Below are positions 37,331 to 47,764 of a stretch of DNA of 64,000 bases, in pieces. Below the pieces are notes generated by a model. That model saw only the letters and a program-made list of their open reading frames with translations. It was not told where the DNA came from and did no database searches. The DNA comes from Hanleya hanleyi (lineage: Eukaryota; Mollusca; Polyplacophora; Lepidopleurida; Hanleyidae). The position numbers and the translations under genes are program-made. Each line of letters begins with the position of its first letter. The first letter of the stretch is position 1. Location: NCBI GenBank assembly GCA_036873755.1, contig JAVTVY010025161.1, positions 36,189 through 100,188 on the forward strand, given 5' to 3'.

Positions 37331-37490
37331 ATTCCAGGGTGAATGGCAAATTCTCCCAAACAAGCAAAATTACGCATTCCGGGTGAATTGCAAAGCCTTT
37401 CGAGGAGCCAAAAGTGGCGTTTTCCAGGATATATGACAGATCCTCCCAAAGACTGGAATTCCCGTTTACCCGGGGGAAGGTATTGTCCAC
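37331..37490. repeat. 45-bp degenerate tandem repeat, about four units
   Basis: ATTCCAGGGTGAATGGCAAA starts at 37331; related unit starts are at 37376 (ATTCCGGGTGAATTGCAAAG), 37421 (TTTCCAGGATATATGACAGA) and 37466 (TTACCCGGGGG). Because 45 is a multiple of three, open frames persist on both strands; they are by-products. A related phrase, TTTTCAGGATGAATTGCAAA, occurs at 56573. Confidence 0.8.
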
Positions 37491-37764
37491 CAGGTAAATC
37501 AGAATGGTGTTTACTTGAGTTAACTGATTCTACTCCAAACTACCCAAAGGTTCTCTTAGAATCCCAACATCCAGCACCATATTTTTCGTTTCCGAACATG
37601 CTTTCATGCCAGATGTTTGAGCACTAATGGAATGCCGCTTACCCAATCATATGAATGCAGTCAAAAAGGGAAGACAAAATATTTTATCAATGTAAATTCG
37701 AAAGTAAAGAGAAACACAATCATGAGGCTTCCTCCAAATAAGTTTCCCTCGCAGGAATATATGC

Positions 37765-38160
37765 GGATTACAAGCGTCTGGTCCGTCATTCATAATCCAG
37801 CCGTCGTCCATTAGAGAATATCCGCGTCCATAATCCAAAGACCTATTCCATATTCCATATAACAGTATTAGTACCAAATTCAAAAAAGACAATCACAGTA
37901 TACATAAACATAGGCTTGTTTCCTGCAAGAGAGAAGCAGTCAACAGTTTTTAATGATGCCGGCAAGACATCATGATGTTCCAAAAATATCAAATCCGTAT
38001 CGCTGATCAGTATTCTTAATCCATAATATTCGTTGTAAAGTCGTCATCAAAAGAATGATGTATCTCAGTCACGCTTTGATTGTGACTGTTCATATGAGTA
38101 CCTTGAGGATCTTGAAGTACATGGGTTCATACGGCCCCTAGCCCCGGGTTAAGCGGAATT
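37765..38160 (-). mobile_element. PLE 3' UTR continuous with RT C-terminus
   Basis: Minus-strand 3' UTR from tip (ACAAGCGTCTGGTCCGTCAT) to CCCTAGCCCCGGGTTAAGCGG. This copy serves as the uninterrupted reference for the TTAA insertion at 39.7 kb. Confidence 0.85.
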
Positions 38161-38169
38161 AGACACAAG

Positions 38170-38720
38170 TTACGAAACGTAATGCCATAGATCTTGCACG
38201 CTACGCTCGTAATTTGCTATCAGCATGCGATGTGTATCGCCAAATTTGAGAAACTTTGAGTGGAGGCGCTTGGTGGTGTAGCCCTATTTTACAAGTTTCT
38301 GCAACAATGTTTTGTGACGTTGATTATAATCGTCACATTTAACACAGGATCTAGCAAATGCTACTAGGCGTGATATGTATACGCGATATGCAGGTCCCAC
38401 TGGAATATTACTGTCCAGAAAGGTATAGTTTACGATGTCGAAATTGTAATCATCTCTTTTGTCATACAGTCGACGAGAGAGAAGGCCCGCTTCATTTTTA
38501 TAGAGATACAGGTCTAAATACGATGTGCCTGTAGGGTTATCTGTAGTTTCCTTCAAACCCAGCGAAGGTGGATATATATCCTTCACTGCTTCATTTATAT
38601 AGCGGTTATCCACAGCGAGAAGATCGTCTATATAGCGTTTGGTGAATGAGAAGGAACGGGCTTTGAATGGATCGGTTTTTGAAAGCGACATTGCTACCAT
38701 ACCATATACATACAGTTTCA
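38170..38720 (-). pseudogene. Penelope-like RT, C-terminal half
   Basis: A minus-strand frame carrying the RT palm: FTKRYIDDLLAVDN with the YIDD catalytic pair, then IYPPSLGLKETTD, SYLDLYLYKNE, RLYDKRDDYNFDIVNY, PAYRVYISRL and the thumb with RHKTLLQKLVK. A TAG at 38284-38286 interrupts it, but the same frame continues GYTTKRLHSKFLKFGDTHRM to a TAA at 38170-38172, so the stop is probably a nonsense mutation of a Gln codon. RT ends at the protein C-terminus with no endonuclease after it; that fits permuted PLEs (Naiad type, GIY-YIG at the N-terminus) better than canonical Penelope. Clade placement is inference. The 3' UTR follows directly. Confidence 0.75.
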
Positions 38721-39296
38721 GATGTCAACTCCAGTCTACAAAGGCTATGTATGAAGTGAAATAGACTGCAATGACTAATACTGATAGCCAGCGAAGACAA
38801 ACTCGAAGCTTAGATAGACATGCGAGGAATAGGAATGTCTACAATAAGAACGCAAACTGAAACGCATATATCTCCGTATATTGAATACCGATAAGTTACC
38901 CGTTTCATTACATATTTCCATTCAACGGCACGAAATAACTCCAGATTGTGATCTTTAATTATAAATGAAGATTAGTAATTTAGAAGACGGTGTAATTTTA
39001 CAAACGCCGAAGCGAAGGCGGTTCCAATTAAGCATTAGCCTTTCGTAAATCGTTCACTATCATCAATTATTAAAGGCCATCTGGTGTTCAATGGTGACAC
39101 ATCTCGCCAGCAATCAAGCCTGATATACAAAAGTCTCTCTTAATTCCAATACTTTGAAATTGCCATTGACGCATACTTGAGGACGATTATGGCGGGATCG
39201 ATATTTTATAATTTCATGTTAATTACATATATCCTGTATCAGACATAGCATTACACCACTATATGCGGCAACATATGTACGACACAGAATAATGAA
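38721..39296. other. Unassigned sequence
   Basis: No recognised feature between two PLE copies. Confidence 0.45.
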
Positions 39297-39675
39297 ATCC
39301 AAGCATCTGGTCCGTCATTCAATATTCAGCCGTCGTCCATTAAAGAATTTCCGCGTCCATAATCCAAGGACCTAATTCATATAATAGCATTAGCATCAAA
39401 TTACAAGAACAAATAATAGCATACATAGAACTAGGCTGGATTTCTGCAAGAGAGAAACGTTTAACAGTTTACAATGATGCCAGCAAGACACCATGATATT
39501 CCAAAAATTTCAAATCCGTATCACTAACCAGCATTCTTAATCCACATAATTTTCGCTCTAAAGTCGTCATCTAGATAGTGATGTATCTCAGTCACGCTTT
39601 GATCGTGGATGTTTATATTAACACTTTTATGATCTTGAAATACAAAGGTTCATACGGCCCCAGGCCCCGGGTTAA
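39297..39675 (-). mobile_element. PLE 3' UTR, part before the TTAA insertion
   Basis: From tip (CCAAGCATCTGGTCCGTCAT) to CCCCGGGTTAA. The copy continues at 40537 after an 861-bp insert. Confidence 0.85.
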
Positions 39676-40536
39676 AGGTGAAATGCAAAGGTAATAAAAG
39701 TAAGAAAAAAGCATTTCCCTTTCCTTTTTATGATGATAATAAATTATACAGCCGTCAATGAACGAAATCTGGTGATAAGTTTTATTTTTTAAAGAGAAAT
39801 AAAACACGTGTATGATCAGCGGCTTGAAAATAGTGCATCGCTTATCTCCCCTTGATTCGGAGCTTTTCCACCAGAAGCTGTGACGTCACAGTTGAACCAC
39901 ACTAAAAAAATGGCGGCTAACATGAATGTAGACAGCGACAGCGATGCGGAGGAATTTTCTTACACTTCTTCCTCTTCTTCTCAGGAGGAATTCAGAAGAA
40001 TTCACGGCAATGGTTAGTGCAGGGGTGCCCCTGCCTTACCAACACGAACCTATTGTGAACAAAGAACCAGCAGACAACGATAGGATCAGCGACACTGCAG
40101 GAGCCGTGGGCGACAGTCATACCGAGAGAATCGGAAATACAGATTGGTAAATTCCGACTTTTCCCTTTATTCCCCGTAGCGAATGATGACCAACCTGTTA
40201 GTGCGTTTCAGTGAACGTGAATGACACAAGCAAGGGCTTCGTGAGCAATAGCCTAGCTTATCTATGTCAGCTATTTCCATACAATGCAATGCAGCTACAT
40301 CATGTTGTGCAGACTGTGCTGGTTCCACTGCTACGTCACGTATCGCAGCGCCCCCAGGGGGAGGTAATCATGTACGGATCAAAATTTCGTCAATAATACA
40401 GCGTTACATTTTTTAGTTTTTAACTTTATTAGGCTTAAGCAAATGTTCTAAAACTGAAATGAAATTAATATACATATTATTTATCCAATCTTACTGCAAA
40501 TATCAAGTGATTTAGACAAACCGTTGCATTTCACCT
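39676..40536 (+). mobile_element. 861-bp TTAA transposon inserted in a PLE copy
   Basis: The element starts AGGTGAAATGCAAAGG and ends CCGTTGCATTTCACCT, 16-bp terminal inverted repeats with one mismatch. It is flanked by TTAA at 39672-39675 and 40537-40540. The uninterrupted PLE copies at 38.1 and 30.7 kb read GGTTAAGCGG with a single TTAA, so TTAA is the target duplication and both ends are exact. TTAA targets occur in piggyBac and Kolobok superfamilies; the ends are not CCCT-type, so the superfamily is left open. It contains an exon-like coding piece (39910-40150) and no transposase. Confidence 0.9.
39910..40150 (+). pseudogene. Exon-like coding piece inside the TTAA transposon
   Basis: An ATG at 39910 in AAAAATGGCGGC context opens MAANMNVDSDSDAEEFSYT followed by a serine run. 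A frameshift near 39985 moves the coding sense to the frame that reads SAGVPLPYQHEPIV and ends HTERIGNTDW at 40150. The GATTGGTAAAT at the end can serve as a splice donor. An acidic, Ser-rich start, a PYxxEP motif and RIGNTDW just before an exon end recall the first exon of invertebrate proteins whose next exon carries the cysteine-rich cytosolic domain of P2X7-type receptors. That match is from memory and tentative. No matching second exon is seen; the frame at 40211-40396 is not recognised. A TGACGTCA palindrome at 39881-39888 sits just upstream of the ATG and could be promoter-like. Confidence 0.5.
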
Positions 40537-40540
40537 TTAA

Positions 40541-40610
40541 GCGGAATTAGACATAAGCTACGAAACGTACCGCCACAGATCTTGCACGCTACGCTTCCAT
40601 TTCTCTGACG
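40541..40610 (-). mobile_element. PLE copy, part after the TTAA insertion
   Basis: GCGGAATTAGACATAAGCTA and CAGATCTTGCACGCTACGCT continue the PLE toward the RT C-terminus, matching 38152-38212. Confidence 0.85.
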
Positions 40611-40654
40611 ATGACGGAATGGGACGTTCGTGACAAAATATCCAATATAGTAAG

Positions 40655-40845
40655 TTATTCTGTGACATTATTGAAAACTGTTGACCGCTTTCCTCTTTCA
40701 GAAACTAGCCTATATCTATGTATAATCTGATGGATTTTTTTTTTATTTGGGCCTAATGCTGTTACATGAATCAGGTCTTCGGATTATGGACGCGGGCATT
40801 CTTGGCTGAGGGCTGACGGTTGAAAGAGAGAGTCGACGCTTTTAT
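40655..40845 (+). mobile_element. PLE 3' fragment, plus orientation
   Basis: GAAAACTGTTGACCGCTTTC, AACTAGCCTATATCTATG, GGATTATGGACGCGG and a final GTCGACGCTTTTA follow the PLE 3' UTR order on the plus strand. It lies 45 bp from a minus-strand piece, so the two form an inverted pair. Confidence 0.75.
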
Positions 40846-42060
40846 GAGAGAAGTATCAGCAGATCAAACCGTATTGCATTCTCGGGTTAATGTCAACATA
40901 GTTTATGTGTGACGAAGTGAGACTAACTCTGATGGCATAACACTTCCTGAATTTGCGACAAAGGATTACAATGTTACAGAAGTAAATTTTGACGAGGACA
41001 ATAATTCCTCTGTCGCCAGCTGGGAACAAATCAAACTCATAAAGCTAAATCCTGAACCATAAATCGAGACTAGCTAGGCCAACTAAGCTCTGCCTGTTGT
41101 TAGACTTGTCATACTTCGCAAAATCCATCGAATATCTTTGGTATAATGCATAATTAATCAAGTAGAGTTTTGCGTAGATCCACGTTGCTACGTTGCAACA
41201 CTCGAAAAAGGCATCATTCATTATTTTAGAAAGCGCTATAATTAAACAAATTAACAATAAAGCTTAAACAATGTCATTTGTCGAAAAACGAATAGAGGTC
41301 ATCAATCAGGGTTTGCTTGGTTTGTATACCATATTGGTCTAACGAATTCACATTTTTCTCCCGGTAGTGGTACGGTCAACAACTCTATGCGTCGATTGTG
41401 CAGTATCACCATGATACATCCCACTATGATGGCGTAGTCACACAACTATCCGCTAAATAGTTTGTTTTTCGCACTGGAGGCATCCATTCGGTATTGTTTC
41501 CTGCGCAAATCATGGAAAATGGATCATAAACCGGATTGCTTTTAGATATATTGCTGACAGATATCATTGACGGTCTTTATTGTTGTCCAGAATGGTGAGA
41601 CAAACAGCTAGAGCACTGCAACTGATTATCGCTCATTCAGTGTGGGATATGATTTATCGATACACGGTTGTCTGAATATTGGATAAGTGCGTCCAACAAC
41701 CTTTAATCGTTTACCACCCGCCGAGTGAAATTACGAGATTTTTATTGAATAGCACGTAAATATACACGGACCAACGATATCTGAGACTACAATGAACCGT
41801 AATTGGTATTTTTTACCTTCAGATGTGCAATGTCAATTGCAATAGCTCTGTATGCACAATGTTCGAGATCATATAATGGATGTAATTTGTGCAGCAGTGG
41901 CTTTCATTGCATGTAGCACTGGATAGTTTAGAGTTACTAATAGTACGATGAGGTTTGTTTCAAATCGAGTGTCACGGCTGCAATAAATTATCATGTGCGA
42001 ATCGGCTATTGATAGTAGGGCGTAGGTGTTAAGAGTAAGCAAATGGGACGTCGACAGGAC
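40846..42060. other. Unassigned AT-rich sequence
   Basis: No recognised feature. Confidence 0.45.
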
Positions 42061-42061
42061 A

Positions 42062-42412
42062 ATTACAAGCGTCTAGTCCGTCATTCATAATTCAGCCGTC
42101 CTCCATTAAAGAATATCCGCGTCCATAATCCAAAGACCTATTCCATATTTCATAGAACAGTATTAGCACCAAATTCAAAAAGACAATCATAGTATACATA
42201 AACATAGGCTAGTTTCCTGCAAGAGAGAAGCGGTCAACAGTTTTCAATGATACCGACAAGACATCATGATGTTCGAAAAATATAAAATCCGTATCGCTGA
42301 TCAGTATTCTTAATCCATAATGATCGTAAAGTCGTCATCTAGAGAATGATGTATCTCAGTCACGCTTTGATTGTGATTGTTCACATGAACACCATGAGGA
42401 TCTTGAAGTACA
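42062..42412 (-). mobile_element. PLE 3' UTR fragment
   Basis: From tip (TTACAAGCGTCTAGTCCGTC) to GATCTTGAAGTACATG, where it is truncated before the CCCTAGCCCC segment. Confidence 0.85.
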
Positions 42413-44143
42413 TGTCCGACAGCGGGGGAATGGAGCGTTCACTTCCAATCGGTCATGACTGTGCGTGTATTTAAATCATATGCGTTCTCATATATTTAGT
42501 ATTCGTATTCCCTTGTCTTGAGCCCGATTTTCCATGATCTGGTGGCGGATGTGAGGTCTGAGAAACCCTTAATTCCATTATATACATAACATAATAATTA
42601 TACGTTAGACAAATATCGGGAAGCTGTTGTACACAGGATTTGCATGCATATAGTCTCCACTCATTTGAAGATATACCATGATTTCCTCGCTGTGAACATT
42701 ATACGAGCTTTTCCCTGATGCCATTATGAACAATTTCCACGTGTCCATGCAGGTCTTAACTATACATGAAATAAACGTAAAGAGGTTCTTGTACAGTTGA
42801 AATTTAATTTGAATCTTGATCTATAACATTCGCTGTCCCAAACAGCACTGAGTCTAAAGGGTTGAAATTGTTTTTATTCCATATCGATGCGCACGAAGTT
42901 TCAGTCTTTTACGGTGTTTTGAGACGTGCGAATTCAGAGATTTTCTTATCCACTATTGGCCGTCATCCGTGAACGAGTATATGACAAGCAACGTCATTTT
43001 GTGTTAGATTTGCACATGAAGACGTCTGCACGAATACAGTGCATTATTAATAGTCTGACACAATTAAATCTTTATTTTGGAGTAATTATCACCCCATGAA
43101 TCTTGAAACCGCATATAGAGAATTTGGAGAGTTGAAAATATGCGTGTTGGGAACATGTGGTTTTTTATTCGGTTGGCAGAATGATTGTACTGGAATGCCC
43201 CATCCGGGCCAATGACAGATTGTAATTATGTGTTTGTGTCCAGATTATAGGATCCAACACAGCGACGGAATCGCCAACAGTCATGACGGAATGATGGTTG
43301 GGATACAAATCATGTTCGGTTCTTGTTTTTTAGCTAATAATAGGGCTTTTCTCAGTACTCCGGCATCATTTTCTACCACCCTTTTACCGTTTCGTTCAGT
43401 CAAAGATATGCGATGATTCCGTCACAATAGACATTGTTCTCTGGGGAAAGTGGTGTAGAATATAAGCGTCATATTCGGAATCCAGTAACCAGTCGACGTC
43501 CAGTTAGAATTCCAACCTCCTTTGAACTTAGTCCTGTATACTTACGTCACAACATAGGAATCTGAGTTCTAGCATAGGCCTAACATAACTATGATTACCA
43601 TACTGACGTATATAATATTAGAACGAAAATAAGTCAGCTGTATAAAACTTGATAAAAATAATTATTTTTGATCTTATGTTGCAGAGTACACCAAAACACC
43701 TTTGACAATTTATTAAGAGAATAAACAGAGAAACCCTCGAAATATATGCATGTGAATGACATAAGTACACTATAAGATGGGGAATGAAAACAAAACAATT
43801 GACTAGAAATCAAAAACATTATATCTATGTACAATAACGGATAAGATGGGAAGATAGTTCACTGGACAAAAATAGGGTTGTGAGTAAACGAACACAGCCT
43901 GTAAGCTCACTGTTACGCTACAGGGTGAAAATTTCACTCTGGTATAGCTTTCAGACAAAGTCCTCTATCTAGTTCCGTTATGCTAAGCGCTTGGGGAATG
44001 TTTTAATGAAGATGATTTTACGTGTTTATTCTTGTGTGAGAAGCCGGACACTTGAAAAGAAGCCATTGTGGGTGACATTTGTCCTTGAAAAGAAATGGTG
44101 AATTATAGTTCAAAATGCCCGAAACACGAGCAAAAACATTTAA
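42413..44143. other. Unassigned AT-rich sequence
   Basis: A 62-codon plus frame at 43228-43416 and a minus frame at 43634-43834 carry no motif. Confidence 0.4.
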
Positions 44144-44551
44144 ATGCTCCCTACACGCTTAACCATACAGAGCTCGATTGAGACCGTTTGTCTGAGAACC
44201 ACTCCGGAGCGAAATGTTAACCCTTTAAAGCACAAGTGTAAAAACAGGTTCTCTTTGTTACACACAAATGACCTTGTTTTTTTGCTCAATGAAAAGGAAA
44301 TAAGTATAAAAAAATTCACGAACTTGGTAAGCCACGAGAAAAGAAAAATACTCAGAATGGGGTTACCATTTTGTCGTTCCAGAATGCCGGAAACCGACAC
44401 AGAAAGGCTGAGAGAGCGATCCACCCGACTGATAGACGATCACGAAACTCTTGAACTATGCAAGGCCATTGACGGGCACAGAAAGGAGACAAAGGGACTG
44501 GCATTGTCGCCGTATGAGCTGTTAAACTATAATCAAAATGAGACAAAATGA
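44144..44551 (+). other. Unrecognised 135-codon open frame
   Basis: The longest plus-strand frame outside known elements. The product would be basic, with RSRMPETDTERLRERSTRL and LSPYELLNYNQNETK near its end, and no signal peptide, membrane segment or known motif. A minus frame (44140-44424) covers the same DNA, and no promoter, splice or neighbouring exon supports either. It may be an old exon or chance. Confidence 0.2.
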
Positions 44552-45459
44552 GGATGGCATGAAAGAAATATGGGCCACACTGAGCTAATTTCTAGCGTCT
44601 GGTCATGACCCGAATACAGGTTGTTGAAGTTTCAGCTTTCTATCTGCTGAGATGAGCCAGATTCTGGAGCCAAATCGCCGTCTACGCAGACAAACAAAAA
44701 TCACACTTAGCAGATTCAGCCGAAAAAGGGGGTAGGGTAACTTTGTGGCGTATTTCGCCTCAAGAATCGAGTGATCATGGTCATATTTGGTATTGCTGAA
44801 TTCCCAATGGATGTCGTCGGTTTTCTGGATGAATGGAAACAATCTACCCTTTGAAATAATTATATCAGCGAGATAATTCTAGCGGTATGTTTTGTGAATT
44901 TGAGCAATTTTAACCTCATTTTGGACGAAATAATGCCGTGAGATCACTGTAATCAATTGAGAAATGTTATTTCTCAAGTATATGCTTGGACCAGTTCAGC
45001 ACCTTCAATTCGGAGCCAAATATTGAAGCGTAGTTAAATATTTGGTAATTATACATTCGTTTAACCAATTTCGTTGAAAATTTGGTCAAAAAATAGAAAA
45101 CCAACATGCGCATTTTAAGAATCAGCATAAAATTCTGATATGGAAAAAAATATTTATAGAAAAACAGGCCGAAACAGAACAGATAATTGCGAGAAGCAAC
45201 AGTACTGCGAAAATGCTGCACTTTCACTGTGATCTCGTCACGGGCATTTCCTAAGATTATGAAATAAAACAATTATCACATTTCAGTGGCCATAACACTA
45301 TATTTGAAACTTGACAAAGAGATGACTAAGTGATAAGCCGTAGAAAATTTGTTCGTTCATAATGGATTTCCAATAACGAGAGCTTCACATTTTTGAACTA
45401 CCTTCTATACCGTGACGAAATCTGTCTCAGTGACATTCATGCGTAGATGAAAAAAAAAC
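44552..45459. other. Unassigned sequence
   Basis: Frames at 44603-44842 and 44967-45272 (minus) have no known motif. Confidence 0.4.
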
Positions 45460-45790
45460 CCCAACTATTTCGACAGTTTTTTTTTTATATTTGATGATTT
45501 TGAGTAGCAAGTTGTCTGAAATGGACTCCGTTGGCTTCGTTTAAATTCCAGTCGCATAACTAAAAGTTGTTTAATGGACTGTAGTTCTATCATTAAGGGT
45601 AGTTGTTCAACTAAATTAGCGAAGGGTCTAAAGATCGCACTTGATAAATAGAGAAAAACTGCTTCGCTTAAATTGCGTTCACTCCATGTCCAGCTTGATA
45701 AACCGTGGATACGACTCTCAGGGGTTTTGGTATTGAAACCTGGCAATTTTCTGTTTGGGTAAATAGCTGATATCGCAATAGATGCAGCGT
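45460..45790 (-). repeat. Repeat shared with 63.7-64.0 kb (copy 1)
   Basis: In the same orientation it shares AAAGATCGC(A/T)CT, CTTCACTC/GTTCACTC...ATGTCCAG and AAACCGTGG/AAACGGTGG with the window's right edge. In one minus frame both copies translate to a (S/T)TVY(Q/E)(A/S)GH-type peptide, so it may be an old coding sequence. The longer 93-codon frame here uses a different register and I do not call it. Confidence 0.5.
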
Positions 45791-46160
45791 CTGAAATTTG
45801 TCATGCCCATTGATAACCCTTAAATGTTGCTTAAATGGAAAATCGCACAGTCATCCCAGTGGAAACTGAACCATGTCGTCTATGTTAGCAACGGTTTGGT
45901 CAAACGGGACTAAGGCTCAAACGCGCTGAGACACTTCCATTCTCAATCCTGAATCCCGTATACAAATACATATATCGTTACCCATACTATTTCATGTGAT
46001 GGCACGAAATATTTATGCCATATATATATGATATAATATATGTGTATAAGTACTTAAAGAGTTAAACAGATAAGTACTTCGGCCCTCCAATTTCGAAAGA
46101 TCCTGTGAAATTGGTGACTACAAACTTTCCATAATCGGACAATCATACATGCATATCGAT
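45791..46160. other. Unassigned sequence
   Basis: A TATA-rich run near 46020-46045 is the only notable composition. Confidence 0.45.
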
Positions 46161-46454
46161 TTAACCCTACCAGGCCTGGGTGATTTTCCCGTAGAGCCCA
46201 TTTCCTCCACCACCCCGTCCCCTTACTTATTTTCGTTACGCTTTGGTATAGAGGACTGAAACTTTTCATACTGTATATGGGATAAACTCTAAAAGAAAAT
46301 CAAAAACATCCAAAATGGCTGCCACGATGACTTGTAATTTTTCGCCTACTTTTGGTCTGATTATCCGATTTTGTTTTTTCGTCGAAGCGGAAATTGCGAA
46401 CATATCGGGGGATTATGCCCCCCCCCCCCCATATTTCACGCCAGATAGGGTTAT
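46161..46454 (-). mobile_element. TTAA-MITE family A, copy 4 (shorter variant)
   Basis: Starts TTAACCCTACCAGGCCTGG and ends CGCCAGATAGGGTTAT, 294 bp, so both terminal repeats are present. The interior is shorter and more diverged than other copies and holds a poly-C run at 46420-46430. The TGACGTCA palindrome is reduced to GATGACTTG. Confidence 0.75.
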
Positions 46455-46519
46455 TCTCTTATTGAAGAGATGAAGAAAACAGCCCATAGCGGAAATTTCA
46501 AGCATATCATTCTCCAGGG

Positions 46520-46918
46520 ATGATTATAATAAATCTTTCGTTGATTAATTAGCATTGGGGTAAATGGGCGCGCTTCCTCATCCACTTCAATCAATGACAA
46601 AGTGGGCGTTTTAATATCCTAAGAAAGAACTGTGTTCGTGAGTGTACAACTGAAAGTTAGCACAGAGCAAATACAAATATGACGTGATCGATCAGGATCC
46701 AGTATTGCGAGCCTTTGAAACTACATTCGAAACTGATTTGACAGGGCGTTGTCCGAATTTGAACTAAAGTGTGCATCGGCTGAAGCGGTTGAAGGACTTG
46801 TGATGGTGTCAGCAATTAAGCAGTAAATGCATTCATCCACGCCGGACTGTTTTCGTCGAGAATACTAACTGTGCTGCTTCTGCCAAACTTGTATTTAGGA
46901 TACAACGATAAGGTTCAA
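46520..46918. repeat. Diverged ~2-kb duplication, unit 1, left part
   Basis: ACTTCAATCAATGACA, AGTGGGCGTTTTAATAT, GTGATCGATCAGGATCCAGT and, further on, CAGTAAATGCATTCATCC and CAAACTTGTATTTAGG all recur in order at 49139-49810. The unit resumes after the LINE at 47765. Confidence 0.75.
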
Positions 46919-47764
46919 GGAGAGCGAGAGAGTTATACGGTGACGACCAAACAAAATTCTAAGTATTTCAACAAAACATATCAACAGCCCAGCAATCCAG
47001 AAGTAATCAACACAACACACCAAAAACATGTACATACATTAAAACTTATGCAACAAACCGACTTCTCTCAAATAACCTAAAATACAGTCTTCTTTTACCT
47101 GACTAAAAAGATCTTCTAAAGTGGCTACTTGATAAAACGAATCTTAACAATCTTAAAATCCATAAAGTCGATCAGAATATGTTTCATTGTGAGATCTTTT
47201 CGTGGCATCCTTGGGGCTTGCTCCTTTTTTAGTAAATGTTCCTCAGTTAATCGGGTATGGCCGATCCTACATCGCCTGGTCATGGCTTGATCTAAACGTT
47301 TCTGGCTACTCAGATAAATATATCCTACAGTTTTTGGAAACTCATGAAGTTTATTACCTACAGCATCCATAAACATTGGAAGAGCTTTCTGGCATACATG
47401 TAAGCATAGATAGAGGGCCTGAAATCGCAATTTGGGATTCAAACAACATTGACCTCATTATCTACGGCTGCCTTAGCCATTTCATCAGCTTCAGTATTTC
47501 CTTTTATGCCAACGTGGTTAAACAACCAACAAAACACAACATCTATCTGTTGATGAAATCTAGTCATATAATTGTAGAATATTCAAATTGGTGGGGTGAT
47601 TTGCTATTTCGTTTGTTCCACACTCCATCACTTGAAGGCATGACGGTGAATCTGACAATATGACATATTTTCCTCCTATAGTAGATCCAATTCCTTCTAA
47701 TGCTAACAATAGTGAAACTATTACCTGGCAGTCGGATTTAGTTTCGGAACTAAAGATAGTAGTA
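46919..47764 (-). mobile_element. RNase H LINE with target-site duplication (copy 9)
   Basis: The longest LINE copy here, 846 bp. Minus-strand order: RNase H with LLALEGI...KYVILSDS (catalytic Asp), VVFCWLFNHVGIKGNTEAD (terminal Asp) near 47540-47480, the SSQKRLDQAM and IGHTRLTEEHLL segment, a zinc knuckle that has lost part of C-x2-C, the 3' UTR and a GA tail at 46919-46932. The flanks ATAAGGTTCAA (46908-46918) and ATAAAGTTCAA (47765-47775) are an 11-bp target duplication with one change, and the paralogous unit at 49814 has the site unoccupied (ATAAAGTTC). It is 5'-truncated and frameshifted. Confidence 0.9.

Noticed and set aside
37240..37627. Repetitive peptides on both strands, suggestive of a repeat protein
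   Set aside because: Open frames on both strands follow from the 45-bp unit length; no start, splice or domain support.
39676..40536. Calling the TTAA transposon piggyBac outright
   Set aside because: The TTAA target fits, but the ends begin AGGTG instead of CCC/CCY and no transposase is present; Kolobok and others also use TTAA.
44144..44551. 135-codon frame considered as a gene
   Set aside because: No known motif, an antisense frame over the same DNA, and no transcription or splice evidence; kept only as a low-confidence entry.
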